NCBI GenBank assembly: GCA_026168455.1
Contig: CM047431.1
Span: 365,501 to 429,500 of the forward strand
Length of the DNA stretch: 64,000 nucleotides
Direction of reading: 5' to 3'
Source of the DNA: Theocolax elegans
Lineage: Eukaryota; Arthropoda; Insecta; Hymenoptera; Cerocephalidae
Position numbers and translations under genes: made by a program. Shown here in pieces: positions 32,783 to 45,999 of the stretch (within the stretch, counting starts at the first letter, position 1; the number at the start of each line of letters is the position of its first letter). A model generated the notes under the pieces. The model did no database searches, was not told the DNA's origin, and saw only the letters and a program-made list of their open reading frames with translations.

Positions 32783-33060
32783 TCTCTCTCGCACTTACGG
32801 GTCACGCGTCTACCACTCTGACCTCTCTCTCGCACTCACACAGTTTACACTACCTCTCGGAGCATTAGGCCCGCTCATTGGGCTAGTATAGCGTGATTCT
32901 CGGACCTCTCTCTCGCACTTACGGGTCACGCGTCTACCACTCGGACCTCTCTCTCGCACCCGTGCAGTTAAGTCACCGCTCGGACCTCTCTCTCGTACTA
33001 GTGCAGTATACGTCACCGCTCGGACCTCTCTCTCTCTCTCTCTCTTGCACTTACAACGTC
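32783..33060. repeat. tandem repeat, unit about 40-45 bp
   Basis: About six imperfect copies of CGGACCTCTCTCTCGCACTT plus a variable GTCAC...ACC part. It ends in a CT microsatellite (about 33027-33046). It abuts the gap, so the array is probably longer. Confidence 0.75.
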
Positions 33061-35190
33061 TTTACTTTCTTATTATATATTATGTTGTATAAAGGAAGAG
33101 GTATAAGGTTAGGTATAGAATAAATTAATAGTGGTTGAATACATAACATATTTTATTCAGTTTTTGGTACGGACACTGATTTTGGGTCCTTCGCTCAACC
33201 AAGGATTATGATGGTTCTGAGGTCAATTTTTCTAATCACAATTTAAAAATCTTTACAAAAACAACACCTCCATTTATGTATATTAATTTATTCTGTATTA
33301 CAATAATTTAAACTTTCAATTGGAATTTTGAATTTTACTAAATTTTACAAGTGATACAGTGTTTGGCCCCCTTAAGATAAGTTAATAATACATATTTTTT
33401 ATTAAAAATCTTAGTTAGTGAATAAAATAATCCTTAACATAATTTTCAATTAATAAAGTTCCCAGTATTGTAAGTCAGAGATAGAGTGTGGCACATTTTC
33501 TTGAAATCAATTTTTATTAACAACTTTTTGGATAAATTATTTCATTTAAATAAATATTTCCTATTAATCTCCACAATTGTATGAACTAATTTATGTGTAA
33601 TTGATTAGTAAACCACGTATGTTCTTTTATTGAATTATAATGCATAGGAAACTATGTAAATAATAGTAACTTCATTTACAAAGTGTGCTGCAAGTATCAA
33701 ATTTTTATTTATATGTATTTATGTAAACTTTGCTACTACAAAACTAACTCAAAATGAGAAACTTGATGACAAGTTAACATGTAATCTATCATACAAAAAT
33801 ATTTTATTTAGAATTTTGATTTATTTATAGATTGCAGTAAAATGAACTTGTTCTCGATTATAGGATTAAGATTTTTTTCTATATCTGCATCTGGTTCGAA
33901 ACTCAAAGTGATATTCAATCCACACGCAAGATTTTAAATTATAAATAATTATGAACATTTATTTTTATATAGCAAAACAACTGTGTTCTTGCGGTAAATG
34001 TATTTACAACATTTTTAATAAAAATTTAGTGACATTTTAGTTACTTCATTAAAAATTATTTTAAAGTTAAGAACTTACTGTACACAATTATCTTTCAAAT
34101 AAATATAACATTTGAATTTGTCATTATTTAAGATAGGCTTTAAATATTTTAAACAGATTAATGAACGCATGACATCAGCTAAATACTATTATATTTTCTC
34201 ATTTCAAAGCTTAGGTCGAAACACAGTTTTAGTGTTTTTAAATATTATCAGGGGTATCACTAAAGAATTATAACATAATAATTTCAACATTATTTAATTC
34301 AATAATAAAGTATTGAATAAATATTTGTCTAAAATGATCCACATGGCAGTAGATACATACACAAAGTTTAAAAATGAAGGGATAGCAATTCTATAATTTT
34401 TGTTATAATGCAATAAAATATTTTTGTCAGGAGCTAAAATGATTACGACAATTGTTTTTTCAACAACTTTGAAAATACTGATACAGTTGCTTATTGGCTA
34501 CAACTATAACCTAGCTATTAACATATACTGTTTAATATTCTATTTATAAAAATCTGCAATTTTTTACTGAAACGTTTTAAATTGCTGAATGAATAAGATT
34601 ACCAACCTCTTTATTAGTAGTTTATAAACTGTAAATAAATTTTTTTTCGCACAGTAATTATTACACACGCAAGTGACCAGCTGATCTTCATAATACGTGT
34701 TTATATATAAGTACACTTGTGAATAGTGGTGGCTTGTACAACTGTATAGAATATATTAACGATGGTGCGTTCGGATAATGTTATTTGCAAATAACAGTAA
34801 TTTTAAAACAGGATGTTGCAAATAATTGTTTCACTTTATCAATTCTCATATTTAATTATAATTATTTAAACGATTTATGTAGCGATTTATGTAGCATAAC
34901 TTATACCACATTTCTTTTTAAAATCCAAGCATTTGTCTTGAATTAACTTGGATTAATTTTAACCTCGACTATAATTTCAGCATTTTTTATTTCTTTGTTA
35001 TGAAAGATAATTTTGAATCAATAAAACTAAATAATTGTTTGCAAAGCGCTGTTTAATTATATTAAATTAATGCTTATATAAGCATACACATATACGCAAA
35101 CCTACCAAAGAATAACCTACCGATAATCACATATCTCCGCTAAAAATATATAATGTAAATATAAATAGTGCATTATAAATTGTTTACGAA
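33061..35190. other. AT-rich intergenic sequence, nothing recognised
   Basis: About 2.1 kb without convincing coding frames, inverted repeats or RNA genes. Confidence 0.5.
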
Positions 35191-35199
35191 ATATGCTTA

Positions 35200-35460
35200 T
35201 GCTGATCTGTCGAGCGTCGACTGTCGAATCGAGTACCGCGTTCCGTCAGTCCGCTTATTCCAGAATTTTTACATTCTGAAAATTAAATCTTTTGCAACCG
35301 CGCAGTTTCAGATTATTCTATAGCATAATAAATTGAATATAATCTATATAAACAATATTTATCTTTAATTAAATTTAATAACTGAAAAATCTTTGCGTTT
35401 CGATTTAGAATTAGCGGACTGATGGACTCGGCACCTGACTCGCGACTCGTGAGCGGCGAG
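35200..35460 (+). promoter_or_regulatory. probable promoter and 5' non-coding exon of the 36167 gene
   Basis: A GC-richer island in AT-rich surroundings. It ends with CGGCGAGTGTAAGTAG, which contains a good splice donor (GTAAGT at about 35461). The coding exon begins behind an acceptor (TTTTTACAG, 36149-36157). Thus a non-coding first exon and an intron of about 0.7 kb are likely. The transcription start cannot be placed. Confidence 0.4.
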
Positions 35461-36166
35461 TGTAAGTAGACCCTAAGGACAACGTCGACTCAGTTGACTG
35501 GAGATTTTACTTGCGTCGTTCGCGCGCTTTTAGATTACGAAATTTCCTTTAAATTCCTATATCGTTAGTTCGTTACTCGGGCATTGCGCTGATAAGCATA
35601 CATTTTAAAAGTATTGCTGCATAAATACGATCGTGATTTTTATACAAATTATAAATGCCGATTCAAATAAATTGACAGTACTCGACACTTGATGGTGAAA
35701 TAGTGAGGAACTTTGTTAACTGTGTATAATATGTTGAAAAAATAGAAAAAGGTCACCATCGTAAAGGTAATTTTCATTTTACAAAACGAAAAATAATTTT
35801 AAGTAAATATAATTTGAAAGCATGAAAATATGCATATGTTTATACAGGAAATGAAAGAGGAGAAACTAATTGGGAATAACTGTAAGCAGTATTTTTAATC
35901 TTGTCTTCTGTGTACATATCCTTTGTATTCGCTTGGACACATATGTCTCTTCACGTAAACAAATAGTTCTAAAGGTCACTTTCGTCCAAACACATTTTAA
36001 ATCATTTTTTCACAATTGAAATATATACAAATAAATTATACATCAAAGGATTTTGAAGATAGGTATATTACAATATATTTATTTGCTAATTTACTTTAAA
36101 ACTATATGTATTACATACTTTAATATTAAAAAATCTACTTAATTTAAATTTTTACAGATTGGAACA

Positions 36167-37931
36167 ATGTCGGATGACGAAGATAATAGATCTAATGCTG
36201 AGGGAGACCATAATGATACCTCACACGCATTAGTCAGATTTCTTGATAACGATTCTCTGCAGGTCATAGAAGCGTCAAACATCAAAGAATTCCTAAAAAA
36301 AATGCCAGATAATTCCTTAGATTTTGAAAAGTTTCAAAAATACAATGGCAAAAGAGACGAGGAAGAGGAGTATCATGAAATACAAGTATTAGAATTAGGA
36401 AGTAAGTATTTTCGTACTGATTTAAATGAAAGTGATACAAGATTGTTTTTTATGAATGCATATTATTTTTATTTTAAATGTTTAACAGGCTTTTCTCAAT
36501 GTGCACCTCACATCGATACATATACTACAATCACTCATGCTAAGGTGAGGTTTGTTGAAAGCAACGTTGTAAAAATTATTGAAATCACTGATATGGAAGC
36601 TTTCGCTCACCGATTACCAGAAACAACAAAGGATTTTAAAGAACGAACGACCTATGCTTGTAAAGATTCTAATACTAACCGATATGCTGCAGTGGAAGTT
36701 TATGCTATTAACCGTAAGTTTGCAATTCTTTTTCTTACATAATTATTCATTTTTACAAATAAATTTTATAAAGTATTAAAATATATATTTTTTGTGACAG
36801 TCATATTTATTTTGTATATGATTTTTGTCTGTATACAATGTTAAATTTATTCTTAAATTAACTAAAATTGTAATAATTTATAAATATTAGTTTTACATTT
36901 TAACTCGTGGAGATTAATGAAATTTTGAAAAAAAACAATGAAATCAACTTCAAAACTTTTTATAGATTTTTTGTTTTTTAATTATTAAATTTAAATTTTC
37001 TAATGTAAAATGAAATAATTAAACAAAAATTAATAAAAACATAAATTTGTACGATAACTCTAATCAATATGATACACAACTTAATAATATTTTTTTAATT
37101 TACAGACAAAAAAATCCTCGAGTTTGACGAGGAAAACCGAAAGAGACGTTTGCAAATGACAAAATTTAACAACACAGAAATCAAAGCACATGACCGAACC
37201 ATAAATTCTTCTGCATTATCATCCAACAATGTTCATAACAAATCTGACATACACAATAATGAAGCCGACAGCTCTTCTGATGAAGAAAATACCGTAAAAA
37301 ACAATACAAATTATATAATTATTTACAGTTTCATAAATATTATTAATAAATACAATTTATTTTAGAATCATCTGAAGGAGAAGGTTCAACAAACATTTGA
37401 AAAGAAGCGTCTACAATTAATACAAACAAATAGGTTAAATTTAAGCAGATCAACTAGAAGACCTTCTGATCTACAAAACCAGAGCACTGGATCAATGGAG
37501 ACATCACTAAGAGCTTCCACTTCTAAGAATACAGATGGTGAACCAAATTTCTTGCATTCTGTTATGTGCATTGCTTGCATTCTTGTTTCTTCTATGCTTA
37601 AAATCAAATTTTATTTACAGATGGTTATATTCATGATGACAATGTATTGTACACTAGTTCACCGAAATCATCAAGACCAGGGGGTTATGGGAAAAGTAGT
37701 AAGTTTACAAACCAGCACAATTCGAAAAGGACATTAAAGGGAAAAGGGTTGCAAAAAACATCTTCGAAACGTTCCAAGCAACATCAGTTTACACCAAAAC
37801 TCGATTCCGAAAAATTTATTGAATTGGAATGGTCTGATTGCAGTATTGGCGAGTGTGAAGATTTAGCAGTTTTCGACAAATGGATTGACACTACAGGAGA
37901 AAAGGTTTCAAAATTTGATAGCTTTAGTTAA
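36167..37931 (+). CDS. unrecognised five-exon gene, acidic protein with two related N-terminal domains (376 aa)
   Basis: Exons are 36167-36401, 36489-36713, 37106-37293, 37366-37537 and 37621-37931. Every intron is GT-AG, all phases agree, and the CDS is 1131 nt, so this looks like a real gene. Exon 1 has an acidic start, then ALVRFLDNDSLQVIEASNI. Exon 2 carries a related block, AKVRFVESNVVKIIEITDM. Each is about 60 aa, suggesting an internal duplication. Both resemble the N-terminus of the BEN-like protein of the neighbouring transposon (YALVFWINSKQISIV), though weakly. The middle is Ser/Asn-rich with an acidic patch (SSSDEEN). The C-terminus is basic (KRTLKGKGLQKTSSKRSKQ), ending in an acidic segment with LEWSDCSIGECEDL. 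No BEN domain is present. Function is unknown; a nuclear role is a guess. It lies outside the transposon ends. Confidence 0.75.
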
Positions 37932-38393
37932 AAAATAATTTTAGTTTAAAATCCTTCTAACTTGTTGTATAATTATTGTATGTTGGAAATGAATAATTTA
38001 AAAAAAAATTTTTTTCTTTTTAATTAGTACAATATTTTTGCCATGTACAAGTATATAATTGCAATACAACTCTTAATATTAAATATAATTTTCAGATTTT
38101 TAAATGTGCTTTCTTATAATTTTTACAATTCATGTAGCTTTGCATAAAATATATAATTCAAATTAAAGCTTTAGAGAAGTATGTTGTAAATTGCAAAAAT
38201 GTCTACACTTACAATCATAACAATTCATTTCATTTATTTAAAAAAAATGTTTAGTAAAATATGAAGAAGGCAATAATCAATTCAGGGGATGAACCTGGGT
38301 TAAAATAAAAAAAATATTTTATTATTAATAATTCGTAATTTATTATGTAGACAATTAAAATATGCATTTTTAAACTAATTGTGTTATAATTAA
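37932..38393. other. 3' flank of the 36167 gene, no other feature
   Basis: AT-rich. It probably contains the 3' UTR, but no single poly(A) signal is decisive. Confidence 0.4.
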
Positions 38394-38586
38394 CCCGCGT
38401 AAAAATATAAACTATTGCTAATATATTGCAAAGTTATTGGAAATATCTATTGCAAATATATTGTAAACATGTGGCAATGTAGTAGCAATAGTGCGCCAAA
38501 CCTCATCCTGCAAAATGTTTGCAATAAATGGGCAATAGTTACCAAAATGTAAGTCGCTATTTATTGCGCAAGTGTGGGCAATAGTT
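38394..38586 (+). repeat. left terminal inverted repeat of the CACTA-like element
   Basis: It contains many copies of short TTGCAAT/GCAATAG motifs, possible transposase-binding sites. It mirrors 44451-44643. Confidence 0.9.
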
Positions 38587-38905
38587 GATATAAAAGTAGC
38601 ATTTACCAAATTTATTAAAGTTTTACGTAATTTTAATTCATTAGTTAATTATATACATATAATTAAGAAATATGTATAACTTATAATAATTTAAAAGTAC
38701 GTATTCTATTATAATCTACTTTTAAATTCCCATTTTTGTAAATAAATTTTTCCAACTAATTTGTATAAAAGTATATATTTAATTGAAAAATAATTAATAG
38801 GAACATAAACAACATAATAAGTAACGAAGAACAGCATAGAATATCATAAACAAAAATATTAAATTAACAATATTAACGTATCGATTTAATTAACATTATT
38901 TCCAA

Positions 38906-40754
38906 TTATCTTCTTGGATTTCTGAGGGAACATATCATCATATTTGTTACTGCTGAAAATTCAGAAGGTCGCAAGTGTTTTACACACGTTTCATTGACAT
39001 AATCTGAAATATAATTAAATTGGTAAGTAACAATTTACACAATGTCTTAAGATTAATCGAGAATAATATTTTTATTAATCTTTTTTTATCGTGGTATATA
39101 TATATATATAAAAGTAATAGTAATTTTAATAGATTTTGCTTACATTCTACAGCATTCATAATGTCTTCAGGAATGGGACGCCGTGTACTTGATCGTCCCC
39201 TTGCACACATGGATTTCAAATTTTCAGTGCCGATTAAAGTTTTTAATAACCGTCGAGTCATTTCTTTTGGTTCTTTGCGCCATCTTTGAAAATATGTCAA
39301 TTTTGCCTTATCGATCCAAACATTCCAGACATCGCATATCATGACCCGACCATTTCCTCCTTGTCGACTAAGATCTAATGGATCTTCTTCTACCTAAATG
39401 ATTAATAAATAAATTTTAGGTAGAAAAATAAACAGTTCTCGACGAAGTAAAATGGTATTCTTTACTGATAATTTTTTAAAATTTGTAAAATGAGTCGCTA
39501 CACATACGGTGTAAAAAGTCGTTAAATTTAAAGCATAATACATTAAATTTAATGCACTTGTAGCCTAAAGACGTCGTAATGTACTAACGCTAAAAATTGA
39601 GGTGTTTAGCAATAAATTCAATATATTTTGCATTAAATTTACTGTAAATTTTTATTTTATTTAAATTAAATTTTAATATAGCTGCTTAAAATTTTGCTTC
39701 TATTACATGTATATTAATTCAATTAGAATTTTTTTTACAGCATAGCGATCCAAATTTGATCTTATTTTTTCGAAATCTCATAGATATTTTAATGACTATA
39801 TAAGTGAAAGTGATAAACTTACATCAGATTGCCTATTATTTCTTTCGATATATTTCGACCTGCTTCTGCTATCACTTTCTTTTGATGTACCCGCTTCTCT
39901 ATCTATTGTTTTCTCTCGCTGTATGTCTCTTTCCCTCTCTCGCTGACTTTCTTCTGTGCTTCTGCATTGAATTTTGCGCTGCCTTCTTTGATGTTTCTCT
40001 ACTTCTAATTCTTGCATTATCTCTTCTTCTCTTTCCCACTGCATTTCTCGTTGGTTTTCTACATCACTGTTTCCACTTTCTTCTCGTACTTCTCGCTGTC
40101 TTTGTCTATTTTCCTGGTCACTACTTTCCGATAGGCTATCTTGATTTTTCTCATGTACCTGTAAATTTATTATTAGAATTAATAATGTTAAGTTTTTTTA
40201 TAAATACAGTTACTTTAAAAAAATACTCATACAGTAACACACATACACATGCACAACTAATACACACAGAATACTTACTTTTTGTGACCTGATTGCATTT
40301 TCATTTTCTTCGTCTTCTTCTGAATCTTCAAAAATGCTCGGAGAAAAAATAAGTTGCCTATCTTTCTTATTTTTTACTTCCTGTTTCTTCTTACTATCCA
40401 TTTTCGACTTTTTTTTCAAAATTTCTTGTTTTTTAACTTCCGCTAAATTTTTGTGCGTATTTTTATTTTTGGTTAATATTTCTCCATCTGATGTAACTTT
40501 AATGCACTCCAGGTAGTTTTTATCATCTGAAACATAAAATCCAATTAAATTTTACTTAGAAATATTGCACAAATAAAAAAAGGTTTATGAATACATCATT
40601 TATACTTACAGCTCTTCCTCACAATTTTTCCTTTATAGTATTTTCCGTTATATTCAATATTAGTTATTTCACTCTCTTCTTTTGTAGGATGCAACTGCGA
40701 GTCTCTAACAATACTAATCTGTTTTGAATTAATCCAAAACACTAGGGCATACAT
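38906..40754 (-). CDS. BEN-like-domain accessory protein of the CACTA-like element (358 aa, five exons)
   Basis: Exons in transcription order are 40754-40610, 40526-40279, 40158-39823, 39393-39144 and 39003-38906. All introns are GT-AG, phases agree, and the total is 1077 nt. The N-terminus is MYALVFWINSKQISIV...NIEYNGKYYKGKIV, a short domain often found ahead of BEN-type modules in insect proteins. The middle is highly charged: Lys-rich, then SEEDEENENA, then an Arg/Glu-rich coiled coil. The C-terminus resembles a BEN DNA-binding domain: MTRRLLKTLIGTENLKSMCA...IPEDIMNAV, then YYVNETCVKHLRPSEFSAVTNMMICSL. It could bind the transposon ends or chromatin. It could also be called a DUF4806-type domain; the two were not distinguished here. 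Confidence 0.75.
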
Positions 40755-41173
40755 TTTAGTTACTTTTCACAATTACAGTTTAAGGTTAATAATTAGTTTC
40801 TATAGCAAATAAATAATATAGTCATGTATGCAAATTCGGACTATTTCAAATTGATGTGAAGTTGTGCGCAATATATCTATTGGTACTATTTGTCATCAAG
40901 ACAATCATATTAATCGTATATGTTTGATAAAACGAATTCAGACACATTTTTAATATTCGGAAATTAGCAAAAAAATGAAAACGGTTACAAAAATAAATGT
41001 GAATTTCCTGCTACAGTTCATATTTTTTAGTATTTATAATTAATGGATGTAAGATTATCATTCATAGGTTATAATAAAACACATGTATATTAAACATAAG
41101 TTTTAGATATGTTTTATTGAATTTTTTATGTTAAAAATCAATAATACGAATTCTAGTCAAAACCTATTTTCGC
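40755..41173. promoter_or_regulatory. divergent promoter region between BEN-like gene and transposase
   Basis: The 419-bp AT-rich gap separates the two divergent start codons. It must hold both promoters, unless distant 5' exons exist. No unambiguous TATA or initiator could be chosen. Confidence 0.4.
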
Positions 41174-44100
41174 ATGAACATAATGCCGAAACGTCCTACT
41201 TGTTTCGAAGACTACTCTGATTATTTGAAAAAGAGATGCAATAATACATTTTTAAAAGATGTTTCAACGCTAATTAGCGATGTGTCTTTGCATCGAAGTG
41301 AACGATTAAGTGCCGTTAGTACCTTTATATGGAATTTAGTAAAAATTTCTATTTTTTAAGTATTTTTTTGTTTAATTAACTTACATATCGTAAATTAATT
41401 TTTGCTAGTATTAACTATATAAATGTTATATATACATATTATTTATGTTTAGAATAAAGAAAAGTCAATTGATGACCCACACATTGAGTTCATAAACAAG
41501 ATTTATGAAGGAGATGAGGAAAGACTAGTAAATAATCAGTCAACGATTCATGAACATTTTGAAAATGACTATGGTAAATTTAATTTATATTTAAATTTTG
41601 TGCTGTTCAAACTTTTATGTTTGTCATTTAAAACAACAGTTTTTGTAATATAATTTAGATAGTTTAGCCTATAATTGCACTTAATTATTTTATCTTTATA
41701 AATGAATATCTTTTTCTCTAACCTCAAAATTCTGTTAAAACAAAAAGTACTGTTGATTCAAATTCATATAAAATTATATTTCCTATGTAGTATAACTATA
41801 ATAAGTAGAGTACAATTGTAATAGAAACAAAATTAACAAATTTTTTTGTAATATAATGATTTAAGTATATTCTATAGTTTGATAATAATTTAATTATTTA
41901 ATTTATACATTATTTAGATTTAGATTTAGAATTTGAAGACGACTTTGACGAGTGGAGTGATGCCGAGAGTAGCACAAGCGATAAAAGTGAAGAAACATCA
42001 TACGAGTCATCAGCTTACAATGAAGAACTTTACCTTGGAGCATCAGTATCGCTTGCAGAATTTCTTCTGTGTCTAGCTGCGTTAAAAACATATTTTCATC
42101 TATCGGATGTTCTCCTGAACTATTTATTAAAATTTATAGCCTTAATTCTCCCAAAGCCCAACAAATGTCCAACCAGTTTGTATAAATTTCAAACCTTTTT
42201 TAACCATAAGGAAGAAGTAAACATTAAAAAACATTATTATTGTTCAAATTGTAACATTTTAACGTACAATGCTGATTCTGACGTTAATACCGATGAATCT
42301 ATTGAAATCGAGGAAATGGCAAACGACTTTAATTTATGCAATTGTAATATGAGTGAAAAATGTAACTACTTTATAGAAGTACCTTTGATATTTCAATTGA
42401 AGTCATTTTTTGGGCGTTGTGGGTTTTATGATAAATTAAAATATTCAATTCCACAACCGGATGATATTGTATCTGTTTATAGCGATATTTACAGCGGTTC
42501 TGTTTATAAATCACTGCTTGAAATTAACGATTTCTTATCAAAGATTTTTGTAACATTTATGTGGTATACTGATGGTATACAAATTTTCCGATCGTCAAAA
42601 TTTAGTATTTGGGTATTTATTTTAATTATAAATGAACTTCCTTACGAGGAAAGATTCAAATTAGAAAATATTTTGATCTTTGGTTTGTGGTACGGAGAAA
42701 ATAAACCTCAACCAAATATATTTTTAAAACCACTCGTTAATTCGTTAAGAAATTTATATAAGGGAATCGAATTGTATATTAAAGATATAAATAAGATTGT
42801 AACTTTACGCGGGATTCTCACTTGTGGGACAGCTGATCTACCAGCCAAGGCCTTATTCTTGGCAATGAATCAATATAATGGTAGATTTGGCTGCCAAGTA
42901 TGTGTGGACGAAGGCGAAACGGTGTGTAGAACACGAGTATACCCTTATAAAGGTGTTATAACACATCTACGCATAGAAGAAGACACTTTAACTCAAACTA
43001 GGCAAGCACATATAATTCAACACCCTGTTTGCGGCGTTAAGGGGCCGACTATTCTGTCAAAAATTTGCCATAAATACATTACGTCTACTGCAATAGACGT
43101 AATGCATTGCGCTTTCGAGGGTGTCTCAAAAAGGTTAGGAGAGTTATGGTTTCAGTCAAAATATTCGAAAGAACGATTCTCAATATCAAATTTTACTGAA
43201 CTAATTGATTCAAAAATAAAATTAATTAAGCCACCTGCATTTATTGCTAGAAGACCAAGATCCATTAAAGAACATTTCAAATTTTGGAAAGCATCTGAGC
43301 TAAAAAATTGGTTGTTCTATTATTCGATACCTATTTTGGAAAACGTTTTACCTTCAGAGTACTTTGAGCATTATAAATGTCTTGTGTTGGCAATTTATAT
43401 ATTATGTGGAGAAAACATTTCTCATGGAAAAGTAAATCTTGCGGAAAATTTAATTTGTGAATTTTTATCGAAATTTGAATATTTGTATGGGTTACAGTAT
43501 ATTACGTGCAACATTCATAGTTTGCTTCATTTGCCCACAATAGTTCGACGGTTAGGTCCTTTATGGACAACGTCATGTCTACCACTAGAGAATTTAAACG
43601 GTAAAATTAAATTGTTTGTAAACAGCAGTAAACAGCCGCATTTACAAATTATAAAAAACTTAAACATTTACTTAAAATTAAATATTTTATCTGATCATTG
43701 GCTAACGAAAGATGGCGAAGCATTCAATTTTTGTAATAAATTACAATGTCCAAGAAAGCGATTAAAATTATTTAAATTGGAAAATTCTTTATACATAGTT
43801 GGAAATGCATCAAATATCAAAATTAATGAAATTAGGACTGTTTTATTGGAAGCTAATATTATGTGTAAAAATGCATTTTATTTTAAAAAATTGTACAAAA
43901 ACAATATACTATTTGCTTCAAAAATTGATCAAAAGAAGAAAAAAACAGAATCATATTTTGTAAAATATAAGGATCGTTCGTGTACACACGTAGGCAGCAT
44001 TGAATATTTCCTTCGATTAACTGATTGCAACTGCAAAAAATTTTGTAGCTGTTTAGGAAAAAATTATGCAGTTGTCAAACAATTTGAGTCAGTCACACCA

Positions 44101-44277
44101 TTTAGAACAAACATAAAAGATGGAACGTTATTTTTTGTACATAAATGTTCAAGTGAAAACGTAGCTACTAAAATGATAGAAGTAAATAATTTATACCATG
44201 TTTGTTTTCACATTTCTACTGATTGTACAAATGTTTGTTTCATAATCGATCCCGTTAATTTGATTGAATTTGAATGA
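41174..44277 (+). CDS. CACTA-like (Tnp2-type) transposase, 881 aa, three exons
   Basis: Exons are 41174-41338, 41453-41573 and 41918-44277, with GT-AG introns and consistent phases (2646 nt in all). The N-terminus (CFEDYSDYLKKR) is followed by an acidic linker. A helical segment (SLAEFLLCLAALKTYFHLSD...LPKPNKCPTSLYKF) is typical of this family, as is a Cys-rich zinc ribbon-like part (YCSNCN ... CNCNMSEKCNYF). The catalytic region shows YTDGIQIFRSSKFSIWVF, GLWYGENKPQPNIFLKP, CGTADLPAKALFLAMNQYNG with FGCQVC, and DVMHCAFEGVSKRL. The acidic residues here are candidates for the DDE triad. It would cut at the 193-bp repeats. No stop or frameshift was found. Confidence 0.85.
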
Positions 44278-44450
44278 TTCATAATTTTTACCAAAATATG
44301 TAAATAACGTACATATATGTAAAATTCTAAATTAATAAAAAGTACATAGAAAATTAATAATATCAGTTTATTTAATTTATATGTATACAACGATAATAAT
44401 TAATAATCAATTATAAATAGGCACATTTCTCTACTATAATTATTTTTATG

Positions 44451-44643
44451 AACTATTGCCCACACTTGCGCAATAAATAGCGACTTACATTTTGGTAACT
44501 ATTGCCCATTTATTGCAAACATTTTGCAGGATGAGGTTTGGCGCACTATTGCTACTACATTGCCACATGTTTACAATATATTTGCAATAGATATTTCCAA
44601 TAACTTTGCAATATATTAGCAATAGTTTATATTTTTACGCGGG
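44451..44643 (-). repeat. right terminal inverted repeat of the CACTA-like element
   Basis: This is the reverse complement of 38394-38586, starting 174 bases after the transposase stop codon. Confidence 0.9.
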
Positions 44644-45535
44644 CTGTTCAGAAAATTTGGAGTGATTTAAAATTTTCATCGTACCACTTGACGTGAAATA
44701 GCCCATATATATATATATATATGTGGTAATGAACAATTAACATACCAAAAATAGTAAAGTGCATAAACTTAATTGTAGTATTTAGTAAAAACCTATTAAA
44801 ATTTTAGATTATGTTAAACGGATCTAAATAGAACTATACCTCCTAAGATTACTTATTTAAGTCATCGCCAAGAGTTCTATATGTCATTAATATTTTGTAC
44901 TTTTAGAGTAATAAAACTTTCTACTTAATTTAATTAATTTTTGTATTAGTTTTAAAAAATTATTTATAACATTTTAGTGGTATATAAATAAAAACCTGTT
45001 TCTTCCATTTCTCCCGTAATTCGTAATTAGCACCCTCTTTCAAAATTTGCGTTTTAATCCATAATTATATCCAATTATTTTTTCCTTTAGTTACAGACCC
45101 CATATATTTATTTTAATTATTATAAACAAAGGCATTCCTTAAATAACCTTTAGTTTCTAATAAATACATACATGTTTATTTAAGATATTGTTTTATATAA
45201 GTATACGTAATCTACTTACTTATATATCCATACAATTTTTAAATTTTGATTTGAATAATATTTAAATTAAATACTACTAAAATAATAATTTTCGAAAAAC
45301 TTTTGAAATGTAATTCGTATCTTATATTGCCACTGTTAAAATTTGAATTTTCTTTTGCCATTACTGTTTATAATAGAATTATCTTAAAAATGCAATAATT
45401 AATGTATTTAATTTTTAATTTATTGTATATTTCACATATAGATATTTGAAAAGTGTATGTTATACTTGATTAATATTTATTTTATCTTCGAAAAATTGTG
45501 CATATTTTTAAAAACATTACATTAAATTTTAGGTC

Positions 45536-45538
<3 letters not shown>
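44644..45538. other. AT-rich flank with two repeat fragments
   Basis: 44655-44710 (GATTTAAAATTTTCATCGTA ... CTTGACGTGAAATAGCCC) matches the repeat flanking the Penelope-like copies (54850-54900, 57245-57300, inverted at 56230). 45365-45537 matches the end of the palindrome at 54080-54250. No gene is seen. Confidence 0.6.
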
Positions 45539-45574
<36 letters not shown>

Positions 45575-45585
45575 ACACACACACA

Positions 45586-45629
<44 letters not shown>

Positions 45630-45792
45630 CACACGCACACACGCACACACGCACACACGCACACACGCACACACACACACACGCACACACGCACACACAC
45701 ACACACACACGCACACACACACACACACACACGCACGCACGCACACACGCACGCACGCACACACGCACACACGCACACACGCACACACGCAC

Positions 45793-45831
<39 letters not shown>

Positions 45832-45842
45832 CACGCACACAC
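45539..45842. repeat. AC/GC microsatellite, about 300 bp
   Basis: Alternating AC with interspersed ACGC units, all purine-pyrimidine alternation. Open frames through it are low-complexity artefacts. Confidence 0.95.
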
Positions 45843-45999
45843 TTATATATATGACATACATATATATACAGGGTGTTCTAAAATTCATTCCGTTAATTTC
45901 GCACACATATAAAGCACGAAATTCTAAGCAACTTTTCTATCTGACAAATTTCGATTTGTAGCGTATTTTTTAAGATATTATTAATTAAACATTATTAAT

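Larger units (their letters stand above)
38394..44643. mobile_element. CACTA-like (EnSpm/CMC) DNA transposon, apparently intact, two divergent genes
   Basis: The terminal inverted repeats 38394-38586 and 44451-44643 are 193 bp each and look identical by eye. They begin CCCGCGTAAAAATATAAAC. Between them lie a spliced minus-strand gene (38906-40754) and a spliced plus-strand transposase (41174-44277). Both frames are open throughout with consistent splice phases. Identical ends and intact genes suggest recent activity. No clear target duplication is seen: flanks are TAA on the left and CTG on the right. Confidence 0.85.

Noticed and set aside
38391..44646. A 3-bp target duplication for the CACTA-like element
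   Set aside because: Flanks are TAA on the left and CTG on the right. No matching 2-4 bp could be found around the exact TIR ends.
45498..45906. Long open frames on both strands through the AC/GC repeat
   Set aside because: Low-complexity His/Thr and Cys/Val strings arise from the dinucleotide repeat in every frame.
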